Shown piece after piece: positions 45,955 to 55,714 of a stretch of DNA of 64,000 nucleotides. Numbering within the stretch: the first letter of the stretch is position 1; every line of letters begins with the position of its first letter. This stretch comes from Hygrophila difformis (lineage: Eukaryota; Streptophyta; Magnoliopsida; Lamiales; Acanthaceae). The translations under genes and the position numbers were made by a program. Location: positions 22,033,050 to 22,097,049 of the forward strand of contig JAOANR010000003.1 in the NCBI GenBank assembly GCA_030278955.1. The letters run 5' to 3'. A model generated the notes under the pieces. That model searched no databases and was not told where the DNA came from. It saw only the letters and a list, made by a program, of their open reading frames with translations.

Positions 45955-46085
45955 ACCTCCCCTTTGGTAGGCCAGGCCATAGGGGAATAAAGAGGAATGA
46001 TAGAGAGCCGAATGGGAATCGAACTACCAACATAAAGTTAGAAGTCATGGATATAACCACTATGCCAAGTCTCTATTCCCTTTAT
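45955..46085 (-). mobile_element. tRNA-derived SINE-like sequence
   Basis: On the minus strand TGGCATAGTGGTTAT (A box) and AGTTCGATTCCC (B box) lie about 42 bp apart, starting GAGACTTGGCATAG near 46071. The head folds loosely like a tRNA, with TTCTAAC at the anticodon-loop position, suggesting a tRNA-Arg(TCT)-like ancestor. Acceptor-stem mismatches argue against a working tRNA gene. No clear target duplication; the 3' limit is uncertain. Confidence 0.6.
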
Positions 46086-46099
46086 ATTCTTTTTCATTC

Positions 46100-46500
46100 A
46101 ATATTCGATATACCGTAACCTCATTAAGGGTGAAAAAATCAATGTTATCTAACCATAAATTATGTGGCAATTAATACATGTGCATGTCCATGTAAAAGCT
46201 CTTGCTATGACACGTGCATACACTTGGCTAAGTATTGATTTGCATGATATTCTTCATTGGCTTATAAATAGCCTATATGTAATCAAATTGGTGGATGAAT
46301 AAAATTGCCATCTTTCCATGACCATCTCACCGTGTCTATCTCTATACCACTTCTTTCACTTCAAGACACATATCATTGCCTACTATCCTATAGCACCCAA
46401 CTTGTTTTCTTAATACATTTATATAATCTACGATTGGGTATACATATATACAATACATTAACAAAATCTATTTAAGCTAATAGGCAATATTTCACAACTA
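46100..46500 (+). promoter_or_regulatory. Promoter-like sequence with no gene attached
   Basis: A G-box CACGTG at 46211-46216 and a TATA box TATAAATA at 46263-46270 lie in normal spacing, followed by GGATGAATAAAATTGCC. Downstream is a SINE, not an ORF. It could be a solo LTR or an orphan promoter; ends were not found. Confidence 0.3.
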
Positions 46501-46513
46501 CTTCACTGTATTT

Positions 46514-47349
46514 TATTTTTTATTTTTTATTTTTTTATTTTTTGTGGAACAACCTATATAGGCTAGGAAAGATGTGGTGGAAGCTCATACCACACAAATT
46601 ACAAAGGGACAAAGGGGAGGGATATGAGGCTGGGTGGGGGAATCGAACTCCAACCTTTAGGGATAGGGGAGTGGCGGATCTAGGATTTTCATACAGGTAG
46701 GGCTGAAATTTATTTTTTCAACTGTAAGCATACAAAATAATTATAAATATTTTTGTTAGTTCAATCTTAAGTCTAAGTTTAGTGAATTGTCAATGAAAAT
46801 ATCTGATGTTCGTCTAATTCTTTTGAAAAAATAGAGCAGTTTCGATCAAAATGAATATCAATTGACCTTTTTTTTATTATTTTTTTTCCATGTGTACCAA
46901 TATTTAAATTTTTTTTAATAAATTCATGCTCAAAGCACACACTAAAAATACCAACAGCAGTTGACTTGAGTAGATGGTGCTCTAGTCGCTTAAGCAAAGT
47001 CTGGGGTTCGAGCCTTGTGTATGCAAAAAACTGCTTTGGGAGAGTGCCCTTAATTGCCCTTGCAGATCTTCGAGGAATTAGTCTTGGGTCCAATGTGGCC
47101 TGGGGATACCCTGGTATTCACCTATAAAAAGCACACAATAAAAATAATACTAAAAATAGTGCCACTAAACCTATACTCCCACACTTGTACTATGTGTCTA
47201 ACTTAATACGACTATATATATATATATATATATATACATATATTTTTTAATTTGAGAGGTAGGGCTGGAGCCCTACCTAGCTTGAGGCTGCGTCCGCCTC
47301 TGGATAGGGGACATGGGACTTGACCACTAGACCAAGTCATTATCCCAAT
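46514..47349 (-). mobile_element. tRNA-derived SINE interrupted by a hAT element
   Basis: Flanked by TTCACTGTATTT (46502-46513 and 47350-47361). On the minus strand it begins near GATAATGACTTGGTCTAGTG (A box), then GAGTTCGATTCCCC (B box), and ends in an AAAAATAAAAAATA-type tail. The SINE is about 200 bp once the 633-bp hAT at 46670-47302 is removed. The B box lies on one side of that insertion and the A box on the other. Confidence 0.85.
46670..47302. mobile_element. hAT-type element nested in the SINE
   Basis: 8-bp duplications GATAGGGG (46662-46669 and 47303-47310). Termini AGTGGCGGATCTAGG and (reverse complement) CAGAGGCGGACGCAG, both followed inward by AGGTAGGGCT. Includes a (TA) run at about 47214-47236. 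The ORF at 46779-47093 has no transposase motif. Confidence 0.85.
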
Positions 47350-47448
47350 TTCACTGTATTTAATACCTCACTTAATATAATTTACTCTTTAAATTAAATT
47401 ACAATGTGGATTAAGTATTTACTTATTGTGGGTTGAGTAAATATAATA

Positions 47449-47709
47449 CTCTCTCCGTCTCAAAATATTTTTGACATTCCTACTTTTCACGCAAATCAAT
47501 GCATATTTTTAACCATTAATAACTCAAGTTTGGTACAAATAAAAAATTCCAAAAGTTTAATATTTAAAAACTACACGACGAGAAGAATTTAATAAGATCT
47601 CACTTGGCTATATTTTAACTTATATATCTATGATAAAACTTTAAGTGAAAGTCTGTGTGTAAATAGTGCCAACTATTCCAATGTCAAAAATATTTTCATA
47701 CGGAGGGAG
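47449..47709. mobile_element. Stowaway MITE
   Basis: 261 bp, ends CTCTCTCCGTCTCAAAATA and (reverse complement) CTCCCTCCGTATGAAAATA, TA duplications at 47447-47448 and 47710-47711. Same body as the other Stowaway copies. Confidence 0.9.
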
Positions 47710-47725
47710 TATTATTTAAATTATA

Positions 47726-47985
47726 CTTCCTCCATTTTTGAATAATTGGAACATTTAGGTATATCACACAATCCGATGCATATTTTTAACACTTAATATC
47801 TCAAATTGTGTAAAAGTAAAAATTATAAAAATTTGATATTATAAAACTACGCAATTAAACGAATCCAAAAAGATCTCACTCGACTATATTTTATCTTATA
47901 TAAATAAGTTAAAAAATTGAATTAAATTTAATCAATGAATAGTAAGTACTATTCATTTGTTTCAATTTTAGAGAAATGGAGGGAG
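47726..47985. mobile_element. Stowaway MITE
   Basis: 260 bp, ends CTTCCTCCATTTTTGAA and (reverse complement) CTCCCTCCATTTCTCTAA, TA at both borders. Lies 16 bp from the preceding copy and shares its body. Confidence 0.88.
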
Positions 47986-47989
47986 TATT

Positions 47990-49130
47990 TATTATGGGGA
48001 TCAGCCCTTCATCTCTCAAGTTTACTGACTCCCTATTAGGGGTGGGTCGGTACGGTATACCGAAAAAATTTCACCGTACCGTATATCATACCGAACTTTA
48101 CGGTATGAAAAATTTCATACTGTTGCCGTATCGAAAGTTTCGGTATGAAATATTTCCACACCGTTGCCATACCGATATTCCGGTAAGTTCGATATATACC
48201 GCTATACCAAACCTTCGGTACATACCGACATACCGGTATCGCGGTATATACCGACATACCGAACATTCACTACATATTGACATACCGGTATTGCGGTATA
48301 TACCAGCATACCGAACTTTCGCTACATACCAGCATACCGTTATTGCAGTATATACCGGTATCGCAATATATACTGACATACCGAACAATCGGTACATACC
48401 GATATACCGATACCGCGGTATATACCGAAGTTCGGTACGGTAACGGTATACCATGGTATCAAAAAATTTATATCGTTATCGTACCGAAATCTTACGGTAC
48501 GGTATGATACCATACCGAAATGGTACGATACCGTACCGAAAATTATACCGAAAATTTCAGTATTCTCGATATTTTTTCGATATGGTATGTGCGGTATGCG
48601 ATATATTCGGTATATTTCCCCAGCCTACTCCTATCCTATCACTTTTTCCTATTGTAAATTATGGTTTCTTTCTTTCTTGATTTATAAAAATAAAAATAAA
48701 ATAAAAATTATATTTACTCCGGCGCTTTCAGGTTAATCATTTTATTCTTTTCCATAGAAGCATTATTCATACCACTATTTCGTATTATAAAATAATATAA
48801 AATTATTTAATCAAGTATTTCCTTACTGTTTAAGTTATTTAATCATATATAGTAGTAGTACTTTTTGTTTCGAGGAATCTTTTTTTTTTTTTCAAAACAT
48901 TTTTTTTTTAAAAAAAAAAGCGTATATGAAACCCTGTGAATATAATTTGGGTATAGAGCTAGAAAAATAAAAAGAAAGATATGGAAACGACATAACGAAA
49001 CCCACAAGAGATGAGAGTAATTCCTCATTGGACCGTATACCAATAGCCCACGAGCGATTAAAGGACCTCTCCAATTTTACAATTAGCCTATGGCCTTTCG
49101 GCAGGTGGCTTTATTTTTGCTGAAGAAGAA
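47990..49130. repeat. Local duplicated segment, copy 3 (interrupted by a hAT element)
   Basis: 47995-48036 matches 6346-6387 (ATGGGGATCAGCCC). 48634-48840 matches 7274-7470 (TTTTTCCT.TTGTAAAT, CATTTTATTCTT). 48845-49130 matches 34810-35100. It is the most complete version of this dispersed segment. No coding frame is conserved between copies. Confidence 0.7.
48037..48633. mobile_element. hAT-like element with GGTATACCG repeats
   Basis: Starts TAGGGGTGGGTCGGTACGG and ends (reverse complement) TAGGAGTAGGCTGGGG. It interrupts a segment that is continuous in the copy near 6.4-7.3 kb. Nearly the whole interior is the palindromic word GGTATACCG and variants, with a 20- to 40-bp periodicity. Overlapping ORFs on both strands here (47976-48507) are products of the repeat. 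No clean 8-bp duplication. Confidence 0.75.
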
Positions 49131-49356
49131 GAAGAAGATTTGATTATAATGTTCCAATCTTCATTTAGTCCTTAGTATCTTACCAAGAATGGGTACGACC
49201 AATTCAATCCATTTTAAGAACATTAAAACCCAATTGGAACCGCAACATGATCAACAACGACAACTCAGTTGTCGCAATTAATGTCGTCGAAAGTTGAATA
49301 TCAAAAAGAGCTACACTTTGAAAATTGGTATAATTGGAGGCCACTCAAGAAATGTA

Positions 49357-50355
49357 CTCCCTCCGTCCCAGCTAACGTGTCTTGTTTGACTTTTTGACAC
49401 TGTTCATTGTTCTACTTTGACTCGATTTTATTGCATGTATATATTTGGAAAAAATAGTCGAGTTGGATCTTGTTAGAATCGTATTATCATGTAGTTTTAG
49501 AATATATATTTTATATAATTTTTTGTTATACACATTTTGAGATATTAACGGTTGAAAAAGTGTCTTGGATTGTGTGTAAAAGTGAAACAAGACAAGTTAA
49601 GTAGGGGTGGGCAAAAAATTCGAACCGATTCGCTGAACTGCAAAATCGAATCGAAATCGAACCGAATTTCCGGTTAACTGAGGACTCCGGTTCAAATACA
49701 AATACTTCATTTAAGTATTTGCCCGGTTCAAATACAAATACAAATACTTTAAATTTTTTCCCCGATTAATCGAACCGAACCGAATATATTTATAGTGTTT
49801 TAAAAAATTATATATATTGTATATATTATACATATTTTATGGTATATTATTATATATCAATAATATATTTCATTATTTATTAAATTATTTAAATATATAA
49901 TAAAATAAATATTAGAAAGTAAAGATAATTAAAAAAAAATGTCCTACATTAATTTTTTGCCCTTAAGAATACTCATTATTGAAATAGACACTACACTAAG
50001 ATGTTTTAAATATACTAATATATTTTGATAACACTAAAAGGAACCACCGAATTCGAGAGTTATATGATTTTTTTTTATTGTATTATAATAACCTAAAAAA
50101 TAAACCTGCAAAGGTTAAGAATTAAGAAATGAAGATTTGATTATAATGTTTAATGGGCTTGGACAAAATATTCGAACCGAATCGCTTAACCGCTGAATCG
50201 AATCGAAACCGAATCCCCGGTTAACCGAGGAGTCCGGTTACAAATACAAATACTTCATCTAAGTATTTGCCCGGTTCAAATACAAATACAAATACCTGAA
50301 AATCTCTGGGTAACCGAACCGTGCCCACCCCTAAAGTTAAGTGGGACGGAGGGAG
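49357..50355. mobile_element. Stowaway MITE containing a nested hAT element
   Basis: Ends CTCCCTCCGTCCCAGCTAAC and (reverse complement) CTCCCTCCGTCCCACTTAAC with TA duplications (49355-49356, 50356-50357). Removing the nested hAT and its duplication leaves about 259 bp, the length of the other Stowaway copies. Confidence 0.92.
49602..50333. mobile_element. hAT-type element inside the Stowaway MITE
   Basis: Termini TAGGGGTGGGCAAAAAATTC and (reverse complement) TAGGGGTGGGCACGGTTCGG. Perfect 8-bp duplications AAGTTAAG (49594-49601, 50334-50341). Subterminal CGAACCGAAT and CAAATACAAATAC repeats at both ends. No transposase. Confidence 0.95.
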
Positions 50356-50357
50356 TA

Positions 50358-51911
50358 CTACACAACAATCTAAAGTTGACTCATAAAGGCTTTCAACATT
50401 TTGTCATCTCAGCATCATCAATGTCATGTATATATAACAACCACCACATGGCCACCTTCACTTGGACGTGACACCAAAGCAAAAGTTTTGAAAACCCTTT
50501 TTAGTTTTTTCAATTGTCTTTAAAACCAAGATCCTCTATTTATTAGTATAATTTAAATTTAAAAAAGTTGAATTATATTCTAAAGTGAACCAAATTCTAA
50601 AACGGAATAAAAATATAATTGAAATTGTTATTGTGAGGCGGAGTTCTAAATGGTCGGACACTTTACATATGCAATCCAGTTATTAGGTGCATAATCGTAA
50701 CATTTTGTATATGTAGAATATTGAAAAAGTGTGATTATATGATGGGTTGAAAGTGTGATCACAAAATCCAGGAGGGACACCAAAACAGACCTATACATTT
50801 GTTGTGTGTTAGGGGAGAGTTTCCCGATATGTTTGACCACGTTTGTATTATTTGTACATATAATTTGTAAATTTGTGATGCTATTTTATTGTTATAGTTG
50901 CATAGATTTAGTTGAAGTTTTATTTTCAATGTCTTTTTGGTGATTTTTAAGATCCAAGGATTGTGAAAATAATTGATTATATTAGTTTAATTATCTATGA
51001 ATTATTTGTAGTATAATATTGAAATATGAAATTAAAATTGAATAGGAATAACGAGTGTATTGTCTAATAAAATAATTTATCACTCAACTCTTATAAGATC
51101 ACTAAAATGGGAGTGGTTTGGGTGTAAATGGCGGCACATGCACTCATGATTCCCCAGTCACAAAAAAAAAAAAATGATGTATCCGAAATGGGTGATATTT
51201 ATGAGCGCATTAATAAAGAATGTTTGTGGTGTGGGACCTACGAATCATTCAGATATTAAAATGTGATGTTTGTATATAGATAAATTATATTTGTGTGCAT
51301 ATATGTGATATTTGGATGAAAATGGACAATGTGTGTTCAGTGGGGTTGTAGATTATGGAGGTCAATGTTTATATGATCTATACGCTACGGTAAGTGATGC
51401 CCACGTCATGAAAAATGATGGGTCATATGTATGAGTTCGTTTGGCATCACTTTAGTATACACTCACATTATTCGGCACCTGCAACTTTCTGATGTGTTTG
51501 CACCGTATCATAATTCACTAAAATGTACGTTAATCGATGGACAACATTCACTCCCGAATTCTATGGGATATGGAGCGTGTTTTGGTCTTTCTACCGTCAA
51601 AACCATGTAGCTTTTGGATGTGAAAAATTCAACTATACATTTCAATTTGCTATAATTGGACAATAAGGGGTTTCTCTTTGACTGTTTTAAAGGACGTTGA
51701 TTTTTTTAATAAAGATATCTTCTCAAATATTTTGAAAATGGTGGGCTTCTTAATTAGGCTAAAAATTCTTTTGTGAGGGCCGACACATCGGCTTTGTGAT
51801 AATTAGTGGACATTTTTGACAATTTGCTCTAAAGTTAATTAATGAATGAGTTTAATATCTAATATTAAGCATTCTTCAAAATATATATACATACGTAACT
51901 AAAATTGAATA
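50358..51911. other. Unassigned spacer, no gene recognised
   Basis: About 1.5 kb without a recognisable gene or repeat. Short ORFs at 50646-50840 and 50755-50943 overlap on opposite strands and lack family signatures. Confidence 0.4.
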
Positions 51912-51920
51912 TATTATGAA

Positions 51921-52670
51921 GGGAACGGTTACGGTGCGGACGACGATTTAGAAGTACAGTAAAAACACCAATCTCATCCGTTGAATTAAATCGAACGGCT
52001 ATAAATTAAAAAGGGTAAAATTTTCAAAAAAAAAATGTGTAATGGTTTCTTCATTTACCATACTATATTATGTCGTTGAGATATGCATAACATGTCGCTG
52101 AGATATATATGCATATATATCGATGAAATATACTATAGCATGTCGCTGAGAAGTACGATATCAAGTCGCTAAATTGTATATACCTTGTCGCTGAATTACA
52201 TATGTCATGTCGCTGAATTGTGCGGGCTCTGTCGCTGAGATGCGTTCAAATGCACAGAATCACGTCGGTGAAATGAATACGATAATGTCGCTGAATTGCA
52301 TATACCACGTCGCTGAATTCTATTGGTCATGCCGCTGAATTGTGAGAAGGCTAGTGGCTGAGATGCATTTAAAATCGCAATGAACTTCAAACGACTCTAA
52401 CTTCAAACGCCGCTGAGATGAACATAATAATACTGTTGAATTGCATATCTCATGTCGCTGAATTGGATTGGTTCCGTCGTTGAGTTATGTGTCATGTCGC
52501 TGAATTATATATCCTATGTTACGAATTCAACAGATTAAATACCTAACAAGTAAAATTACGAAACCAACCCTATAAATGATCTCAATCGTTAGATCATAAA
52601 ATTGATCAACGGTTGAGATGTGTGTCCGCACGGTAAAGACAACGCTCCGTCCGCACAATAACGAAGACGA
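51921..52670. mobile_element. Short non-autonomous MULE, inverted counterpart of 45102-45883
   Basis: 750 bp with perfect 9-bp duplications TATTATGAA (51912-51920 and 52671-52679). Ends GGGAACGGTTACGGTGCGGA and (reverse complement) TCGTCTTCGTTATTGTGCGG. The interior is filled with GTCGCTGAA/GTCGCTGAG, all in this orientation. Same family as the 12-kb MULE by terminal core, duplication length and motif. Confidence 0.93.
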
Positions 52671-52679
52671 TATTATGAA

Positions 52680-53101
52680 ACTCTTGTTTGGATTGGAATT
52701 GAATCATTGTGAAGATTAAAGAATTGCTTTGTGAGATATCTTTTTAAACCCACAAATGCCATGTGATTGCTTTTGTCACTCTAAAAGTAGAAATCATTCA
52801 CCCAAAAAATGAAAATTAAATATCTGGCTATGAATTTTATAAAATAAATTTAATTTTCCCTCAGTCATTTCGAACAATTTTATTTTTCTACTAGAAAGTA
52901 ATCTTCAGCAATATATTATATATATATATATATATATATTAATTATAATAATTAGTGGCACACGATCGCTCTAGGAGCTGGGAATCGATAATTTTATTTT
53001 TTTTTAAATATATTAAATGATAAAAATACTACATAATTATATAAAACGATATTGATAAATTTTTATATTTGAATTTACGTGTTAACAAGGCAAACCACCT
53101 C
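52680..53101. other. Unassigned AT-rich spacer
   Basis: Contains a (TA) run at about 52917-52940; otherwise nothing recognised. Confidence 0.4.
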
Positions 53102-53115
53102 GGATTATAAATGGT

Positions 53116-53271
53116 GATTAGAATTTGACCTAGTGCTCAAGTACCTTTATTTCTAACTTTAGGGTTTGATTCCCCATTCAGTTCTCTATCCCTCTCATTT
53201 ATTTTTTTATAATTTGTATGACTTGGTCTCTCACAACACTTTACCAACATCATAGTTTTAATGTTTACCTG
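53116..53271 (+). mobile_element. tRNA-derived SINE with 14-bp TSD
   Basis: 156 bp flanked by GGATTATAAATGGT (53102-53115) and GGATTATAATTGGT (53272-53285). A-box-like TTTGACCTAGTGCTCAAG and B-box-like GGGTTTGATTCCCC appear in order. Related to the SINE at 46514 by the words around both boxes (GATTCCCC, TCTATCCCTC). Probably old, because the B box has a C-to-T change. Confidence 0.8.
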
Positions 53272-53419
53272 GGATTATAATTGGTCCACCACTAGTAGTA
53301 GTATATAGTGTTAGAGGAAAGTAATTGTAACATGTGTCTTGAATGAAGAACGTGTGTAACTAACTGTCTCCCAATAATGTATATTGCCTATCACAATCAC
53401 ACCTGTCCCTTTCAGACAC

Positions 53420-54169
53420 CTTTCATTTTGCCCGAAGGGGGAAATCGAAGTCCACATATTCATAACCTTCCCCGTCTACTTTTTTTTTTTTTTTATTTAA
53501 AATAAGGTGGTAGGAGCCCATGCTATATAAATTATGTTTCCATCTATTTTCATTCTTTCTTCTTTCTATGGCCATATCACACATACAATATCCCTTTCCA
53601 TTTTCTTTAATTTTTTGGTATTTGTAATTTACTAAACAAGACTCCATTAAAAAAGTTCGACCGAAATCACTATAGTCTATAGTGTACACACTCCCAAAGA
53701 TCCTTTCAAAGGAGAGTTGGGGTCATACTTTTCCATTTGTTGCAAACGGAAATGTTATCATCGCTTTTGGTTTTTGCAAACTTATTTTACTTCAAAAGTG
53801 GATATGTGGTTTGATGATTTTATGTCACACAAATTACAAATTAATATATAACGGAAGGATAAAGGTCGTTAGAGAATTGATCATAATTTTAAGAATATGC
53901 TACAAGCCAAAGGATAAGGTTCATCATAGGCAACTTCCACCCCATAGCCTACTATGAATCTGAATAGCAACAAGCACGAGAGAGAGCGTGGAAATGTGCA
54001 GGCAAACATCTCATGAGCCCATTCAATATAGAGCATGAAGTTCCGCCTTCAAGTTTCCATTAATCCCACGATCGAATTTTCATGTCGACGACGAACCACA
54101 CCTCCAAACCCTGCTTTCCCAGGGCAGATATACACTTTTGTTCACATTCAAGATCGTCTCAGTCCATTC
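53420..54169. other. Retroposon-like fragment and unassigned flank
   Basis: 53420-53640 holds a T run (about 53479-53494) preceded by AAATCGAAGTCCACAT and followed by AAGGTGGTAGGAGCCCATGC. This resembles the tail region of the SINE at 46514, suggesting a minus-strand retroposon remnant. 53640-54169 has no recognised feature; ORF 53682-53957 has no family match that I know. Confidence 0.4.
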
Positions 54170-54174
54170 ATTAC

Positions 54175-54403
54175 TGTTAGAAATAATAATGTAGAATTTA
54201 AAATTTGAATTTGAATTAGATATGCATCTAAGTTGTTGCACTCTTTTGATTGTTGGTTGAGATTTATTTGTTAGAAAGATTTGTTTTATGCACCTATAAA
54301 TTAGGGCATTCTCTATGTAATCATTAGAAGATGTGATTTATCAAGAATAAAAATATTTTGAGTCTTCTCATTTCTCCCGTTCATATTTTTTTATTTTCCT
54401 ACA
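54175..54403 (+). repeat. 5' LTR of TR-GAG
   Basis: 229 bp. Contains CACCTATAAATTAGG (TATA-like, about 54290-54304) and AATAAAAATATTTTG near its 3' end, compatible with a compact promoter and polyadenylation signal. Confidence 0.93.
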
Positions 54404-54459
54404 TTTGGTATCAGAGCCAATCGGTCCTAGGTTCAATTCATTTTCCTTCCCACACTACC

Positions 54460-55299
54460 ATGTCTTCAACCAGTTTTTCCTCCATCATTCCTCTTTTTGA
54501 TGGAAAAAATTATTTCTCTTGGGCAATAAAGATGAAATCTTATTTGCAAGCATTAGGTTTATGGGAAGTTGTAGAAACAAATGTTGATCCGACCCCTCTT
54601 CCACAAAACCCTACGTTGGCTGCCATCAAGAAAGCTGATGAAGAAGCTTTGAGAAAGCCGAAAGCTTTATCATGCATTCATTCAGCAGTATCCGAGGCAA
54701 TTTTTACAAGCATCATGGCTTGCGAAACACCAAAAGAAGCCTGGGATAAGTTGAAGGAGGAATTTGAGGGTAATCCTCAAATAAAGCTGATGCAAGTTTT
54801 AAATCTCAAAAGAGAGTTTGAGATTCAAAGAATGAAGGAGTCAGAGAATGTTAAGGAGTATGCCGGCCGACTTATGTCCATTGTCAATCAAATCAGATTG
54901 CTTGGGGAAGAATTCCCAGATCAACGCGTGGTTGAAAAACTTCTTGTTAGTCTACCGGAAAGATATGAGGTAAAAATTTCCACCCTTGAAGATTCTAAAG
55001 ATTTATCTAAAATAACATCTGCGGAATTGATCAATGCTCTCCAAGCGATGGATCAAAGAAGAATTATGAGGAAAGATGATACAGAGTATGTTGAAAGTGC
55101 TCTATTTGCCCGGAGCAACCGGAAAACAACACCTCAATGCAATCTTTGCAAAAGGTTTGGCCATGAAGAAAATGATTGCTGGCACAAGGGAAAACCGCAG
55201 TGTTTCAAGTGCAAGCGGTTTGGGCACTTACAAAATGAGTGCAGAAACAACAAGTATGAAGCAAATTTAGCGACAGAAGAAGTGGAAACTCTTCTGTAA
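54460..55299 (+). CDS. TR-GAG gag protein with two zinc knuckles, intact
   Basis: 279 residues from the ATG at 54460; an upstream in-frame ATG at 54358 lies inside the LTR and is unlikely. Domain order: copia-type gag (LFDGKNYFSWAIKMKSYL near residue 10, the UBN2 core ETPKEAWDKLKEEFEG, QVLNLKREFEIQRMKESENV), then two CCHC knuckles near residues 227-240 and 247-260 (CNLCKRFGHEENDC and CFKCKRFGHLQNEC). It packages RNA in copia particles. The frame ends cleanly at TAA with no pol fusion. Followed at once by six stem-loops. Intact in spite of the missing enzymes, consistent with selection for particle formation or very recent insertion. Confidence 0.93.
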   Translation: MSSTSFSSIIPLFDGKNYFSWAIKMKSYLQALGLWEVVETNVDPTPLPQNPTLAAIKKADEEALRKPKALSCIHSAVSEAIFTSIMACETPKEAWDKLKEEFEGNPQIKLMQVLNLKREFEIQRMKESENVKEYAGRLMSIVNQIRLLGEEFPDQRVVEKLLVSLPERYEVKISTLEDSKDLSKITSAELINALQAMDQRRIMRKDDTEYVESALFARSNRKTTPQCNLCKRFGHEENDCWHKGKPQCFKCKRFGHLQNECRNNKYEANLATEEVETLL

Positions 55300-55301
55300 T
55301 T

Positions 55302-55448
55302 GGTGAGAAGTGCACCGGATGAATGAAGTTGGAGAGAAGTGCTCCAACAATGTTGACTGGAGAGAAGTGCTCCAGATTTGGGTGAGAAGTGCACCCAAGA
55401 ATATTGGAGAGAAGTGCTCCAATGGATGCGGGAGAGAAGTGCTCCAGC
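55302..55448 (+). repeat. Six stem-loops with constant loop AGAAGTG and covarying stems
   Basis: Stems and loops, in order: GGTG/CACC (55302-55316); GTTGGAG/CTCCAAC (55328-55348); CTGGAG/CTCCAG (55357-55375); TTGGGTG/CACCCAA (55378-55398); ATTGGAG/CTCCAAT (55403-55423); GC-GGGAG/CTCC-A-GC with one G-A mismatch (55428-55448). The seven-base loop AGAAGTG never changes, whereas stem bases change in pairs (GGAG/CTCC to GGTG/CACC, C-G to T-A). The array occupies the gag 3' UTR up to the polypurine tract. An RNA role, such as gag recognition or packaging, is inferred. Confidence 0.88.
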
Positions 55449-55484
55449 AAAATTATTTTATTAAATTTCTACATTAAGGGAGGA

Positions 55485-55714
55485 TGTTAGAAATAATAAT
55501 GTAGAATTTAAAATTTGAATTTGAATTAGATATGCATCTAAGTTGTTGCACTCTTTTGATTGTTGGTTGAGATTTATTTGTTAGAAAGATTTGTTTTATG
55601 CACCTATAAATTAGGGCATTCTCTATGTATTCATTAGAAGATGTGATTTATCAAGAATAAAAATATTTTGAGTCTTCTCATTTCTCCCGTTCATATTTTT
55701 TTTATTTTCCTACA
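55485..55714 (+). repeat. 3' LTR of TR-GAG
   Basis: 230 bp, matching the 5' LTR with one substitution (ATGTAATCATT versus ATGTATTCATT) and one extra T in the terminal T run. Preceded by AAGGGAGGA. Confidence 0.93.

Larger units (their letters stand above)
54175..55714 (+). mobile_element. TR-GAG retrotransposon (LTR-gag-LTR), complete, 1540 bp
   Basis: 5-bp duplications ATTAC (54170-54174, 55715-55719). LTRs 54175-54403 and 55485-55714 (229 and 230 bp) start TGTTAGAAATAATAATG and end ..TCCTACA. By eye they differ at two places, one substitution and one T-run length. tRNA-Met primer site TTGGTATCAGAGCC follows the left LTR; polypurine tract AAGGGAGGA precedes the right. The only gene is gag. 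There is no pol, so it must be mobilised by a copia relative. Near-identical LTRs indicate recent movement. Confidence 0.95.

Noticed and set aside
46005..46080. Possible tRNA-Arg gene on the minus strand
   Set aside because: A and B boxes are present but the acceptor stem has mismatches and wobble pairs, and the sequence continues as a SINE-like body.
47976..48507. ORFs of 155, 118 and 76 residues on both strands
   Set aside because: They are translations of the GGTATACCG repeat in a hAT-like element (Tyr/Arg/Ile-Pro repeats in every frame), not genes.
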